DNA from: Elusimicrobiota bacterium
Lineage (GTDB): Bacteria > Elusimicrobiota > Elusimicrobia > UBA1565 > UBA9628
Length of the DNA: 64,000 bases
NCBI GenBank assembly: GCA_016218575.1
Contig: JACRDN010000019.1
Span: 62,001 to 126,000, forward strand
Direction: 5' to 3'
The notes under the pieces are model-generated. The model saw only the letters and a list, made by a program, of their open reading frames with translations, was not told where the DNA came from and ran no database searches. The position numbers were made by a program, and so were the translations under genes. Below, piece after piece: positions 8,793 to 18,176 of this stretch. How positions within the stretch are numbered: position 1 is the stretch's first letter; the number at the start of each line of letters is the position of its first letter.

Positions 8793-9497
8793 ATGAAGAT
8801 GCTGCTGGGCGTCCTCTTCTGCGCCGGCCTGGCGGCCGGCGCTTACGGAGACCTCGAGAGCTTCGATCTTTCCGGCTTTGCTTCCCCGCCCGAGACCTTC
8901 CTCGAGCAGCAGATCTCCGAGATGGTCAAGGAGCACCGCAAGGGCGATCTCGAGGACGCCCGGGGCATCCAGACGAGGCTCGCCCGCTATTACCGCGACA
9001 AGGGGGACGCGGGCCGCGCCGCGGTGGCCGAGAAACTGGCGTCGGCATCCGAGCCGACGCCGGTAACGAATGCCGCATCTGCTCCGGCGCAAGCGCGCGG
9101 CGAGGAGAAGTCCGGCGTTTCGGGTGCGCCGAGCCAGGCAGAGGCTCCACCCGTGCGGGGCTCTGAATTCCACGGCCGCTACTACCGCATGGAAGGAAGA
9201 CTTCTCCACACCTGGGACTTCAACGAGGACGGCACCTTTTACCATGCGACAGTCATTTCCGGGTCGCGCACCGGAGAAAGAGGCGAGTTCGAGGTGAAAA
9301 AGGGCGAAATGATTTTGCGCGTCAAAAGCCAGGCCAGCGCCTTCATGGCCCAGGGAGTCGGAGGAAGATCGACTGTGCTCGGGGGCGGGCAGGAGGCCTC
9401 CGAGGAGGTCCGTCGCCTCAAATTCAAGCCCCTCGGCCCCGGCGGCTCGGAGGGCATCCTCCTTGACGGCCAAAAGCTCAAGCCCAAGAGCTGGTAG
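8793..9497 (+). CDS. secreted protein of unknown function
   Basis: A 234-residue protein with a signal peptide (MKMLLGVLFCAGLAAGAYG). An N-terminal helical region (residues ~30-80) is followed by an Ala/Pro-rich linker and a C-terminal beta-rich domain beginning around GRYYRMEGRLLHTWDF. That domain has the alternating pattern of a lipocalin-like fold (DFNEDGTFYHATVISG, GEFEVKKGEMILRVK). No catalytic motif is visible. GGGAG a few bases upstream fixes ATG 8793. Confidence 0.7.
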   Translation: MKMLLGVLFCAGLAAGAYGDLESFDLSGFASPPETFLEQQISEMVKEHRKGDLEDARGIQTRLARYYRDKGDAGRAAVAEKLASASEPTPVTNAASAPAQARGEEKSGVSGAPSQAEAPPVRGSEFHGRYYRMEGRLLHTWDFNEDGTFYHATVISGSRTGERGEFEVKKGEMILRVKSQASAFMAQGVGGRSTVLGGGQEASEEVRRLKFKPLGPGGSEGILLDGQKLKPKSW

Positions 9498-9503
9498 CGG
9501 GAA

Positions 9504-9541
9504 GTTATCCACCGAACTTCGCGGCGGAGTTTGGTGAATAA
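9504..9541. repeat. dispersed DnaA-box hairpin, copy 1
   Basis: TTATCCACCGAAC (9505-9517) faces GTTTGGTGAATAA (9529-9541), a 13-bp stem with one mismatch and one G-T pair. It aligns with the reverse complement of 37031-37072 through the shared blocks GTTATCCAC, AACTTCGCGG and AGTTT. Each arm is one base off the DnaA-box consensus TTATNCACA. Confidence 0.6.
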
Positions 9542-9606
9542 GTCCGTTCGCGGAGGGCCGGCTGACCCCCGCGCCGCGCTTCCCATTTGTTTTCCCGACG
9601 GAATGC

Positions 9607-9612
9607 TATAAT
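9607..9612 (+). promoter_or_regulatory. -10 box of tRNA-Pro
   Basis: A perfect TATAAT eight bases before the tRNA. The -35 region has no clear consensus at 17 bases. Confidence 0.55.
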
Positions 9613-9620
9613 CTGCTTCC

Positions 9621-9693
9621 CGGGGTATAGCTCAATTGGCAGAGCGCCTGGTTTGGGACCAGGAGGTTCTCAGTTCGACCCTGAGTACCCCGA
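9621..9693 (+). tRNA. tRNA-Pro (anticodon UGG)
   Basis: A 73-nt cloverleaf. The acceptor CGGGGTA pairs with TACCCCG. The D arm is GCTC/GAGC. The anticodon stem CCTGG/CCAGG carries loop TTTGGGA, giving anticodon TGG. The T arm CTCAG/CTGAG has loop TTCGACC. The discriminator is A. The 3' CCA is not encoded and must be added by the nucleotidyltransferase. Confidence 0.97.
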
Positions 9694-9707
9694 ATCTGCC
9701 CCGGTGG

Positions 9708-10103
9708 TCAATGCATCAAGGGCCGCGGCAGCGCCTTTCGCCCATCGAAGCCTTCCTCGAGCCCGTGGTAGTGCGTGATGCGTTTTTCGCCCACCTCCCA
9801 GCAGAGATAGACCTCCTTGCCGCCCAAACGGCAGGGAAAATCCACCAAAGCGGGGTCGAGGCCCTTGGGGTAGGCTCCGAGATCAAGGATTTTCTGGAAG
9901 GAATCATTGACGACGTTGACGAGGAACTGGAGCTGGGCTTTCTCGATGGCGAGCTCCGCGGGGGACGCCTTACCCTGGACCTCGCGCTTCTCGAGGGCCT
10001 TGACCTTGGCCGTGGCCTTGGTAGCACCCTCCAGGATGACCTTGAATATCTTCTCTAGATCAGGGATCAGGGCCTCGGCTTCCTCCAGCTGAAAGTATTT
10101 CAT
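9708..10103 (-). CDS. DUF2203 family protein
   Basis: A 131-residue cytosolic protein. The N-terminal ~75 residues are helical and probably coiled coil. The conserved C-terminal block LDPALVDFPCRLGGKEVYLCW and GFDGRKAL is the family signature. Function is unknown. Its ATG overlaps the stop of the GGQ-protein gene by four bases, making it the last gene of the sdhC-sdhA-sdhB run. Confidence 0.88.
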   Translation of the reverse strand: MKYFQLEEAEALIPDLEKIFKVILEGATKATAKVKALEKREVQGKASPAELAIEKAQLQFLVNVVNDSFQKILDLGAYPKGLDPALVDFPCRLGGKEVYLCWEVGEKRITHYHGLEEGFDGRKALPRPLMH

Positions 10104-10477
10104 CGCGAGGCGGGGGCGTATTTGAGCCCGGCCCGGGCTTGGCGCCGGGCCTTGCCCTTGCGCAGCTTCTCCATCTCCCGAAGTTTTTCAGAGGTCTGCG
10201 GCGATATCCTGATCTCGATCTGATCCACGAGCTCGCGCAGGGCCAGGAAGCGGTTGAGGCTGCGCCGGCGTTCCCGCTGGACGCGGACCCGGATGCCCAA
10301 GGGCGGATAGTGGAGCTGGACGCAGTTGGCGGTTTTATTGATTTTCTGACCGCCCTTACCCCCTCCTCGGATGAAGCTTTCCTCGATGAGTTGCGGGTTG
10401 ATTCCGAGCCGTTGGATGCGCCCCAGAAGGGCCTGGACCTTGCTTGGAGAGACGTCGAATCGTTCGCCCAGATTCAC
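10100..10477 (-). CDS. peptide chain release factor-like protein (RF-1/GGQ domain)
   Basis: A 125-residue protein containing only the peptidyl-tRNA hydrolysis domain of class I release factors. [12 protein letters not shown] near residues 38-49 carries the GGQ tripeptide that triggers ester hydrolysis in the ribosome. A basic C-terminal tail ([12 protein letters not shown]) resembles that of ArfB-type rescue factors. There is no codon-recognition domain, so stalled-ribosome rescue is the likely role. Four-base overlaps join it to sdhB upstream and DUF2203 downstream. Confidence 0.88.
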   Translation of the reverse strand: MNLGERFDVSPSKVQALLGRIQRLGINPQLIEESFIRGGGKGGQKINKTANCVQLHYPPLGIRVRVQRERRRSLNRFLALRELVDQIEIRISPQTSEKLREMEKLRKGKARRQARAGLKYAPASR

Positions 10478-11238
10478 TCAGTGAGGGAGGCCTTGAGGAA
10501 CTCGCGGTTGAAGCGCGCGATGTTGGAAAACTTGATCTCCTTGGGGCAGGCTGCTTCGCACTCGGTCTCGTTGGAGCAGTTGCCGAAGCTTTCCTCGTCC
10601 ATGGCCTTGCGCATGGAGAGAGCCCTTCTCGCCTGCTCGGGCCGTCCTTGCGGCAGGAGGGCCAGATGCGAGATCTTGGCGGCCACGAAGAGCATGGCCG
10701 CGGCGTTGGGGCAGGCCGCCACGCAGGCTCCGCAGCCGATGCAGGCGGCGGCGTCCATGGCCTCGTCGGCCATGACCTTGGGGACCAGGACGGCATTGGC
10801 GTCGGCCGCGTTGCCGGTGTTGACGGAGATGAATCCTCCCGCGGCCATGACCCGGTCAAAGGCCGAGCGGTCCACTGCCAAGTCCTTGATGGGGGGGAAT
10901 GCCCGGGCGCGGAAGGGTTCGACCGTGATCACGTCCCCGTCCTGGAAGGTCCGCATGTGGAGCTGGCAGGTCGCCGTGCCTCTTTCGGGGCCGTGGGCTT
11001 GGCCGTTGATGACCAGGCTGCACATGCCGCAGATGCCCTCGCGGCAGTCCGAGTCGAATGCGATCGGATCCTGGCCCTGGCCGGCGAGGCGCTCGTTGAG
11101 GACGTCGAGCATTTCGAGGAAGGACATGTCCGGCGATACTCCCGGCACTTGGTAGTCAACGAGTTTTCCCGGAAGGTCGGGGCCCGCTTGGCGCCAGATT
11201 CTCAAGGTGATGTTCATGGACTTTCGCGCTGGGCTCAT
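10474..11238 (-). CDS. sdhB: succinate dehydrogenase/fumarate reductase iron-sulfur subunit
   Basis: 254 residues from ATG 11238, which overlaps the sdhA stop (ATGA). It carries electrons between the flavoprotein and the membrane haem subunit. The [2Fe-2S] ligands lie in CREGICGMC near residue 68. The [4Fe-4S]/[3Fe-4S] ligands lie in [14 protein letters not shown] and [12 protein letters not shown]. Length and motifs fit the Bacillus/Bacteroidetes-type complex with a single cytochrome subunit. A second methionine seven codons in (MNITLRIW) is an alternative start. Confidence 0.95.
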   Translation of the reverse strand: MSPARKSMNITLRIWRQAGPDLPGKLVDYQVPGVSPDMSFLEMLDVLNERLAGQGQDPIAFDSDCREGICGMCSLVINGQAHGPERGTATCQLHMRTFQDGDVITVEPFRARAFPPIKDLAVDRSAFDRVMAAGGFISVNTGNAADANAVLVPKVMADEAMDAAACIGCGACVAACPNAAAMLFVAAKISHLALLPQGRPEQARRALSMRKAMDEESFGNCSNETECEAACPKEIKFSNIARFNREFLKASLTE

Positions 11239-13148
11239 GCGTAGCTCCTTTGGGCCAGGTGGACGTTCTCGAAGGAGAGAGGTTCCTCGTGCCGGACGGG
11301 CTGGGCCCCGGCTCCCTTGTGCTCCCAGGCCGCCACGTGGCAGAAATTCTGGTCGTCGCGCTTGGCCTCGTTGTCCGGGGTCTGGTACTCCTCCCGGAAA
11401 TGCCCGCCGCAGGACTCGCGACGCTCGAGGGCGTCCTTGACCAGGAGTTCGGCGAATTCCAGGTAGTCGGCCACGCGGCCGGCGCGCTCCAAGGTCTGGT
11501 TGAAGTCCTCTCCGGAGCCCGCGACAGAGACGTTCTTCCAGAACTCCCCGCGCAGGGCCGCGATGGAGGAAATGGCCTCCTTGAGGCCCTGCGCGTTGCG
11601 CGACATCCCGCATTTGTCCCACATGATTTGGCCGAGCTCCTTGTGGAAGGAGAGGGGGGTGCGTTTTCCCTTAACGGAGAGAAGCTTGGCGGCGCGGCCA
11701 GAGGCCTCTGCCTCGGCTTGCGTGAAGGCGCCATGGGTTGTCTCGACCTTGTCGAACTTGGTCGCGGCGAGGTAGCCGCCCAAAGTGGCCGGGATGATGA
11801 AGTAGCCGTCCGCCAGGCCCTGCATGAGGGCGGAGGCGCCGAGGCGGTTGGCGCCGTGGTCGGAGAAATTGGCCTCCCCCAGGCAAAACAGTCCCGGAAC
11901 GGTGGTCATGAGATCGTAGTCCACCCAAAGCCCGCCCATGGCATAATGCACCGCGGGGTAGATGCGCATGGGAGTCTTGTAGGGGTTCTCCCCGGTGATG
12001 TGGTGGTACATGTCGAAGAGGTTTCCGTATTTCTCCTCTATGGACTTGCGTCCCAGGCGCGTGAGGGCGGCGGCGAAGTCCAGGTAGACCGCCAGGCCCG
12101 TCTCGCCCACGCCCCTCTTGTCGTCGGCCGTCTGCTTGGCCGCGCGAGAGGCCACGTCCCGGGGGACGAGGTTCCCGAAGGAAGGATAACGGCGTTCCAG
12201 GTAATAATCGCGTTCCTCTTCCGGGATTCGGTCGGGGGGCCTGCGGTCGCCCGGCGACTTGGGGACCCAGACCCTCCCGTCGTTGCGCAGGCTCTCGCTC
12301 ATGAGGGTGAGCTTTGACTGGTAGTCGCCGGAGACCGGAATGCAGGTGGGGTGTATCTGCGTAAAGCACGGATTGGCGAAAAAGGCTCCTTTCTTGTGCG
12401 CTCGCCAGGTGGCGCTCACGTTGCAGGACGCCGCGTTGGTGGAGAGATAGAATGCGTTGCCGTAGCCGCCGGTGCAGAGGAGGACCGCGTGGCCGGAGTA
12501 GGACTCGAGCTTGCCGGTGACGAGGTTGCGGCAGACGATGCCGCGCGCGGCTCCGTCCACGACCACGAGCTCGAGCATCTCCCGCCTCGGGTACATCCGG
12601 ACCTGGCCGAGCCCGACCTGCCTGATGAGGGCGCTGTAGGCGCCTAGGAGGAGTTGCTGGCCGGTCTGGCCCCGCGCGTAGAACGTGCGCGAGACCTGGG
12701 CCCCGCCGAAGGAACGGTTGGCGAGGGTGCCGCCGTACTCCCGCGCGAAGGGGACACCGAGGGCCGCGCAGTGGTCTATGATCTGGTTGCTGATTTGGGC
12801 CAGGCGGTAGACGTTGCCCTCCCGGGCCCGGAAATCGCCGCCCTTGACCGTGTCGTAGAAGAGTCGCCAGACGCTGTCGCCGTCATTGGGGTAGTTCTTT
12901 GCCGCGTTGATGCCGCCCTGCGCCGCGATGGAATGGGCGCGGCGCGGGCTGTCTTGGATGCAGAAGACCTTGACGTTGTAGCCGAGTTCGGCCAGCGACG
13001 CCGCGGCCGAGGCCCCGGCCAGGCCCGTTCCCACCACCAGGACCTCGAATTTGCGCTTATTGGCGGGGTTGACGAGCTTGAGCTCGAAGCGGTGCTTGTC
13101 CCATTTTTTCTCGATGGGGCCGGAGGGAATCTTGGAGTCCAGTTTCAT
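11235..13148 (-). CDS. sdhA: succinate dehydrogenase/fumarate reductase flavoprotein subunit
   Basis: A 637-residue FAD subunit that interconverts succinate and fumarate at the membrane. The dinucleotide fold [21 protein letters not shown] starts near residue 36. [14 protein letters not shown] near 92 carries the FAD-linking His. The substrate region has HPTCIP and [12 protein letters not shown], and [22 protein letters not shown] follows. The extended N-terminus and ~640-residue length match the B. subtilis/Bacteroidetes subgroup. One base separates it from sdhC. Confidence 0.96.
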   Translation of the reverse strand: MKLDSKIPSGPIEKKWDKHRFELKLVNPANKRKFEVLVVGTGLAGASAAASLAELGYNVKVFCIQDSPRRAHSIAAQGGINAAKNYPNDGDSVWRLFYDTVKGGDFRAREGNVYRLAQISNQIIDHCAALGVPFAREYGGTLANRSFGGAQVSRTFYARGQTGQQLLLGAYSALIRQVGLGQVRMYPRREMLELVVVDGAARGIVCRNLVTGKLESYSGHAVLLCTGGYGNAFYLSTNAASCNVSATWRAHKKGAFFANPCFTQIHPTCIPVSGDYQSKLTLMSESLRNDGRVWVPKSPGDRRPPDRIPEEERDYYLERRYPSFGNLVPRDVASRAAKQTADDKRGVGETGLAVYLDFAAALTRLGRKSIEEKYGNLFDMYHHITGENPYKTPMRIYPAVHYAMGGLWVDYDLMTTVPGLFCLGEANFSDHGANRLGASALMQGLADGYFIIPATLGGYLAATKFDKVETTHGAFTQAEAEASGRAAKLLSVKGKRTPLSFHKELGQIMWDKCGMSRNAQGLKEAISSIAALRGEFWKNVSVAGSGEDFNQTLERAGRVADYLEFAELLVKDALERRESCGGHFREEYQTPDNEAKRDDQNFCHVAAWEHKGAGAQPVRHEEPLSFENVHLAQRSYA

Positions 13149-13149
13149 T

Positions 13150-13791
13150 TCAGCGCCTCCCCATCATGAACGCCCAGGCGGGCAGGAACGCGAAGCCGAG
13201 AGCCACGGACAGGGCGAAGGCGATCCCCGCTGCCTTGATGAGCGGGCTGTATTTCGGATGCTCGATCCCCAAAGTCTTGAACGCGCTCTGAAAGCCGTGG
13301 CTGAGATGAAGGCCCAGTCCCAGCATGGCCGCGACGTAGAAGAGGCTGTAAGCCGGGCGGCCAAAGGAGCTCATCACGAGCTTGTAGAGGCCCCCGGGCT
13401 TGTCCCCGTACTTGAAGGTCCAGATGTGCACGGCCAGGAAAAGCAGGATCAGGCCCGCGGTATACCCCATCGTGCGCGAGCCCCAGGTGCGTGCTCCCTT
13501 GCCCTGCTCCACGGCGTAGGCGGCGGGGCGGGCGAGGGCGTTCTCCCAGCGGAGCTTCAAGGAAATAGTAATGTGGAGGAGGAAGAGGCCCGCCAGGGCG
13601 ATCTCCGCTGGCAGAAGCGCGGGATTTTTTTCTAGTTTAGCGGCGTAGTGGTTGAAGCTTTCCTCCCCGACGAGAAGCAGGAGATTTCCCGCCAAGTGAG
13701 CGACCAGGAAGCCGCAGAGCAAGAGCCCCGCCAGGGCCACCAGGAACTTCCTTCCGATGGAGGAGGAAAACCAAAGGCATAGAACCCGCAT
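13150..13791 (-). CDS. sdhC: succinate dehydrogenase cytochrome b558 subunit
   Basis: 213 residues from ATG 13791, chosen because GGGAGG sits six bases upstream. It has five predicted membrane helices and histidines suitable for two haems ([28 protein letters not shown]). This is the single-subunit anchor of type B succinate:quinone oxidoreductases. It is the first gene of the run sdhC-sdhA-sdhB-GGQ-DUF2203. An in-frame start at 13824 would add 11 unsupported residues. Confidence 0.93.
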   Translation of the reverse strand: MRVLCLWFSSSIGRKFLVALAGLLLCGFLVAHLAGNLLLLVGEESFNHYAAKLEKNPALLPAEIALAGLFLLHITISLKLRWENALARPAAYAVEQGKGARTWGSRTMGYTAGLILLFLAVHIWTFKYGDKPGGLYKLVMSSFGRPAYSLFYVAAMLGLGLHLSHGFQSAFKTLGIEHPKYSPLIKAAGIAFALSVALGFAFLPAWAFMMGRR

Positions 13792-13822
13792 AGAAGCCTC
13801 CCAAGAACGACAAACTTGGGTC

Positions 13823-13852
13823 ATTCTAACATTCCATTGACAAGTAGGGCAA
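13823..13852 (-). promoter_or_regulatory. sdh operon promoter
   Basis: On the minus strand TTGCCC (13852-13847), an 18-base spacer and TAGAAT (13828-13823) lie 32 bases before the sdhC ATG, leaving room for the GGGAGG ribosome-binding site. Confidence 0.5.
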
Positions 13853-13896
13853 TTCGCGGCCTTTACACTCCGGACCTGGAGGAATATACTTGGTGG

Positions 13897-15639
13897 GTGA
13901 GATTCCTTCCTGGAAATTTCCGGTTGTGCCTGGGTCTTAGCTTCCTTCTCGGCGTCCCCGCTCTAGCCGCCATAAATCCCGACCTCTTCACCGTCGCCCA
14001 GATAGACGAGGTCACCGGCCTGGACCCCGCGGTCCCCTACGTCAACGCGAGCCAGAACCTCGTCTATAACGTCTACGACACCTTGATCGCCTTCGACGGC
14101 CCGGCCTTGGACAAGTTCGTGCCGGCTCTCTCGGCCACAGTTCCTTCCTTAAAGAACGGCCTGATCTCTCCGGACGGGCTGACTTACCGCTTCCCGATCC
14201 GTTCCGGGGTGAAATTCCACGACGGCTCCCCCATGACGTCCGAGGATGTCCGCTACTCGATCCTTCGCTTCATGCTGACCGACGCGGCCGGGGGGCCCTC
14301 GGCCCTCCTCTTGGAGCCGATCCTGGGGGTCACTTCCACGCGGGACGCCTCGGGCCAAATCGCCTTGGACTTCGAGAAGGCGGCCCAAGCCGTGCGCGTT
14401 GAGGGAAACGATCTCGTGATCCGCCTGGCGCGGCCCTTCGGGCCATTCCTTGCCATCATGGCGCGCTGGTCCTATGTTTGCCCGAAGGCCTGGGCCGCGG
14501 CCCACGGGGAATGGGACGGCTCGGCCGAGACTTGGAAGAAATTCAATAACCCCGCGGCGGAGCGCAGCTATTTCTTCGACCACATGAACGGGACGGGACC
14601 CTTCCAACTCGAGCGCTGGGACCGAGCCGCCAAGTACGTCCTGCTGTCCCGGAACGAGAACTACTGGCGAAAGCCCGCGGCTTTAAAGCGAGTGCTCATC
14701 AAGACCATCCCGGAGCTTGCGACGCGCAAGCTCCTGCTGCAGGCCGGAGACACCGACCTCATAGACGTGCCGAGGCCCTTCCTCTCGCAGGTCCAGGATC
14801 TGCCCGGGGTGCGCGTGGTGGACCACCTGCCGCGCCTGGTGACCGACCCGGCGCTGTTCTTCACCTTTAAGATCAATCCTGCCGCCAACCCCGACATCGG
14901 CTCGGGCAGGCTCGACGGGGAGGGCATCCCGCCGGATTTCTTCTCGGACCCGGATATCCGCAAGGGTTTCGCCTACGCCTTCGACTACGAGGCCCTCATG
15001 CGCGACACCTTCAAGGGCACCGCGAAGAGGGCCCTGGGCCCGATTCCCCCCAACATCCCCGGCCACGACCCCCGGCAGAAGCATTATGTTTACGACCTAA
15101 AAAAGGCCGCGGCGCACCTGCGCCGGGCCTGGGGCGGCCAGGCCTGGGAGAAGGGCTTCAAGTTCACCCTCACCTATAACGTGGGCTCCGAGAACAGGCT
15201 GGCCGTGTGCCAAATACTCAAGAAGAACCTCGAGTCCTTGAATCCCAAGTTCAATGTGGACCTGCGCGGGGTGGAATGGGCCTCCTACCTCGACAAGGCC
15301 CAGAACCGGATGATGCCGATATTCTCGAGGGGCTGGTACGCGGACTACGCGGACGCCCACAACTTCGTCTACGCCTTCTACCACTCCAACGGCCGCTATC
15401 CCTCGGCCCAAAGCTACTCCAACCCCGGGATGGACCGGTTGATCGAGGCCGCCGTGTCCGAGGTGAGCCCCAAGAAAAGGGCCGAACTCTACCGGAAAAT
15501 ATTGGCGTTGGGCTTTGCGGACGTCCCTTCCATCGTGACCATCCATCCGAGAGGGGTTTACGTGATGCGGGACTGGGTCAAGGGCTTCTACGACAATCCC
15601 ATGTTCCTGGGGCTTTACTTCTACCCGTTGAGCAAATAA
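13897..15639 (+). CDS. ABC transporter peptide-binding protein (SBP family 5)
   Basis: 580 residues from GTG 13897, which gives a proper signal peptide (FRLCLGLSFLLGVPALAA). It is a periplasmic binding protein of the oligopeptide/dipeptide class with family landmarks TYRFPIRSGVKFHDGSPMTSEDV and NENYWRKPAALKRV. No permease or ATPase gene is next to it, so it is an orphan receptor or its transporter lies elsewhere. GGAGGA is 13-18 bases upstream of the start. It is divergent from the sdh operon. Confidence 0.88.
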   Translation: MRFLPGNFRLCLGLSFLLGVPALAAINPDLFTVAQIDEVTGLDPAVPYVNASQNLVYNVYDTLIAFDGPALDKFVPALSATVPSLKNGLISPDGLTYRFPIRSGVKFHDGSPMTSEDVRYSILRFMLTDAAGGPSALLLEPILGVTSTRDASGQIALDFEKAAQAVRVEGNDLVIRLARPFGPFLAIMARWSYVCPKAWAAAHGEWDGSAETWKKFNNPAAERSYFFDHMNGTGPFQLERWDRAAKYVLLSRNENYWRKPAALKRVLIKTIPELATRKLLLQAGDTDLIDVPRPFLSQVQDLPGVRVVDHLPRLVTDPALFFTFKINPAANPDIGSGRLDGEGIPPDFFSDPDIRKGFAYAFDYEALMRDTFKGTAKRALGPIPPNIPGHDPRQKHYVYDLKKAAAHLRRAWGGQAWEKGFKFTLTYNVGSENRLAVCQILKKNLESLNPKFNVDLRGVEWASYLDKAQNRMMPIFSRGWYADYADAHNFVYAFYHSNGRYPSAQSYSNPGMDRLIEAAVSEVSPKKRAELYRKILALGFADVPSIVTIHPRGVYVMRDWVKGFYDNPMFLGLYFYPLSK

Positions 15640-15640
15640 A

Positions 15641-16287
<647 letters not shown>

Positions 16288-16291
<4 letters not shown>

Positions 16292-17457
16292 GGGTTGGCG
16301 CCCGCTTCGGGGAGCACGGTCCAGAAGAAGGTCTTGGTCGCGGCGTTGAGGGCGTCGTCCTTGACCGTGAGGGTCAGGCGGTGCTTGCCCGGAGTTCGAG
16401 GAAAGCGGGAGGCCCGTTTGCCGCGCTTGAATCCCAGGTTTATGATCGGCCGGCGGCATTCGTAGTCCCCGCAGGCCTGGCCGGGCACGAAGAAATCATG
16501 GATGTATGTCCGGTCCGGCACTGTGTCGAAATGCCAAACCAGTTGAGGCGGCCCGCCATCTATGGAAAAGGTGGTTTCATTGGGAGGAACGTAGAATTTG
16601 TTATGCAGGACGCGGTCCCGGACATGAGCCATGATGCTGTAGTCTCCCGAAACCTCGTACCCTTGGAGGCGTTCGTTCTTTTTTAAGAGGGCCATTTCCA
16701 TGATTTCAGGCGCCGAGCCGTCATCCAAGGGCTTGAGGAAGAGGAACGGATTCATGCGGATGTTGTCCGCCGCTACGACGTTAAGATGAATATGATGAAA
16801 TGGCTCCCCGAAACTGTCCACTGTCCAGCGGCAGACATTGCCCAGGAAGGTTCCGGCGGGGATGGATCTCAGGGACTTGAAGGCCCTGAAAAGCTCGTCC
16901 GGGATCGATCGGCCGTCGATATGGCCGTATTCCCAGATAAACCCATCCGCGTCCTTTATGCCGACTGACCACATAAGGGGATGCGAGCTGTAATTGTTCA
17001 GGAAGAGTATGGTCCCGCCCGCCGAGGCTTTGACCGGGCTGCCGGCGTCCGCGCGGATATCCAGGCCTCCATGGAAATAGGGCTTGCCGTCGTTGTTGTA
17101 ATGCTGGTAGGAGGCGATGGTGTGGCCTATGGATTTGACTTCTACGGGCCAATCGTATCTGGCCCTGGCTCGCCCCGGACCGTTCTCGGCCAGGCGCTGG
17201 TCCAGAATTTTGTCTATCCGCCCCGTGGCCAGGCGCCGGTAGGCCGGGTGGAAGTCCCGAGCGAAGGCAACCTCCGGGTCCGCGGAAACGGGCTCGCTCG
17301 GCTTGGGCTTCTCCCCGAGCTTCAGCTTGTGGACCGTCTCTTGGATGGCGCCTGGGAAGACTAGTTTCTCCTCGAATTCCTTGGCGGGCTTCTCCGCGCG
17401 AGAATAGCTTGCCAATAAAACGAAAGCCGCGGCAGCGGCCTTCTCCAAGGCCTTCAT
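16288..17457 (-). CDS. secreted M23 family metallopeptidase
   Basis: A 389-residue exported protein with signal peptide (AAAAAFVLLASYSRA). The M23 zinc site appears as HGGLDIRADAGSP near residue 128, EYGHIDG near 175 and HHIHLNV near 220, so the peptidase is probably active. The following ~150 residues are beta-rich, include a CGDYEC pair, and may be an Ig-like substrate-binding domain. Likely role: peptidoglycan endopeptidase in the envelope. A complete promoter ends six bases before the ATG. Confidence 0.88.
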
Positions 17458-17463
17458 GGGCTA

Positions 17464-17492
17464 AAGATAGCCTGGATTGCCGGGGTTGTCAA
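17464..17492 (-). promoter_or_regulatory. promoter of the M23 gene, probably leaderless
   Basis: On the minus strand TTGACA (17492-17487), exactly 17 bases, TATCTT (17469-17464), then six bases to the ATG at 17457. Transcription would start at or just before the start codon, leaving no room for a ribosome-binding site. Confidence 0.65.
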
Positions 17493-17577
17493 GCCAAGGA
17501 AGGTCCAAGACCACGGGCTTTTGAGGGCCCAGGCAAGATCGCGGCAATTTGCTCCGTTTCCGCCCAGATTTGCCTCT

Positions 17578-17597
17578 AACTGTGGACGCCCACAGTT
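17578..17597. other. 8-bp perfect hairpin downstream of the thioredoxin-like gene
   Basis: AACTGTGG and CCACAGTT flank the loop ACGC. It lies ~50 bases beyond the stop of the minus-strand thioredoxin gene. There is no T-run, so factor-independent termination is doubtful; mRNA 3'-end protection is possible. The rest of 17493-17648 shows nothing clear. Confidence 0.4.
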
Positions 17598-17648
17598 GAA
17601 CCGTAGGGCCGGACCAGAGATAGTCCGTGAAGGACTTCATTCGCGCCG

Positions 17649-18176
17649 CTATTTTTTCCATTTGATGGTGCAGCCGATGGCGTGGGTCTGCGGCTGGCGC
17701 ACGGGCCTGCCCGCCGCGATGTCGTCCAAGGCCTCGCGCAGGTAGTGCCGGGCCGCGGCCTCGGGGTTCTGCCAATTGTCGTCTATCTTCCCGGTGTAGG
17801 CGAGCGCACGCTCAGCGTCGAAGACAAAGAGCTGGGGGGTGTGCGTGGCGCCGTAGCGCCTGGCCGTCTCCTGGGTCTCGTCCCTGAGGTAGGGGAAATT
17901 AAAGCCCCGCTCCTCGGCGCGCCGGACCATCTCCGCAAAGCCGTCCTCCGGGTAGTTGACGGCGTCGTTGGAGTTGATTGCGACGAGGCGCACTCCTTTT
18001 AGAGTGTAATCCGCTTGGGCCGCTACCAGCCGCTCCTCGTAGGCCTTGACGTAGGGGCAGTGATTGCATGAGAAGATCACCACGAGGGCCCTTGCCTCCT
18101 TGAAGTCGGCCAAGGAGTGAGTCTTGCCGTCAACGCCCTTGAGGGCAAAGTTGGGTGCTTTCTCTCCTAAATTCAT
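17649..18176 (-). CDS. thioredoxin-like/peroxiredoxin-like protein
   Basis: A 175-residue thioredoxin-fold protein without signal peptide. FSCNHCPYVKAYEERL near residue 35 carries a CxxC. THTPQLFVFD near 110 gives the cis-proline loop. It resembles the PRX-like1 group, whose substrate is not established; disulphide reduction or peroxide removal is likely. Its ATG overlaps the amidase stop by four bases, so it is expressed from the amidase promoter. Confidence 0.85.
   Translation of the reverse strand: MNLGEKAPNFALKGVDGKTHSLADFKEARALVVIFSCNHCPYVKAYEERLVAAQADYTLKGVRLVAINSNDAVNYPEDGFAEMVRRAEERGFNFPYLRDETQETARRYGATHTPQLFVFDAERALAYTGKIDDNWQNPEAAARHYLREALDDIAAGRPVRQPQTHAIGCTIKWKK

Noticed and set aside
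9587-10058. Plus-strand frames running through tRNA-Pro and the DUF2203 gene
   Set aside because: They cross a clear tRNA and are antisense to a conserved protein family.
10474-11622. A 382-residue version of SdhB starting at 11622
   Set aside because: The extra 128 residues are an out-of-frame reading of sdhA with Arg/Gly/Pro-rich nonsense; ATG 11238 overlapping the sdhA stop is right.
13837-13869. Promoter TTGACA...TACACT for the peptide-binding protein gene
   Set aside because: Both boxes are good but 21 bases apart, too far for sigma70; the region also holds the divergent sdh promoter. Left unassigned.
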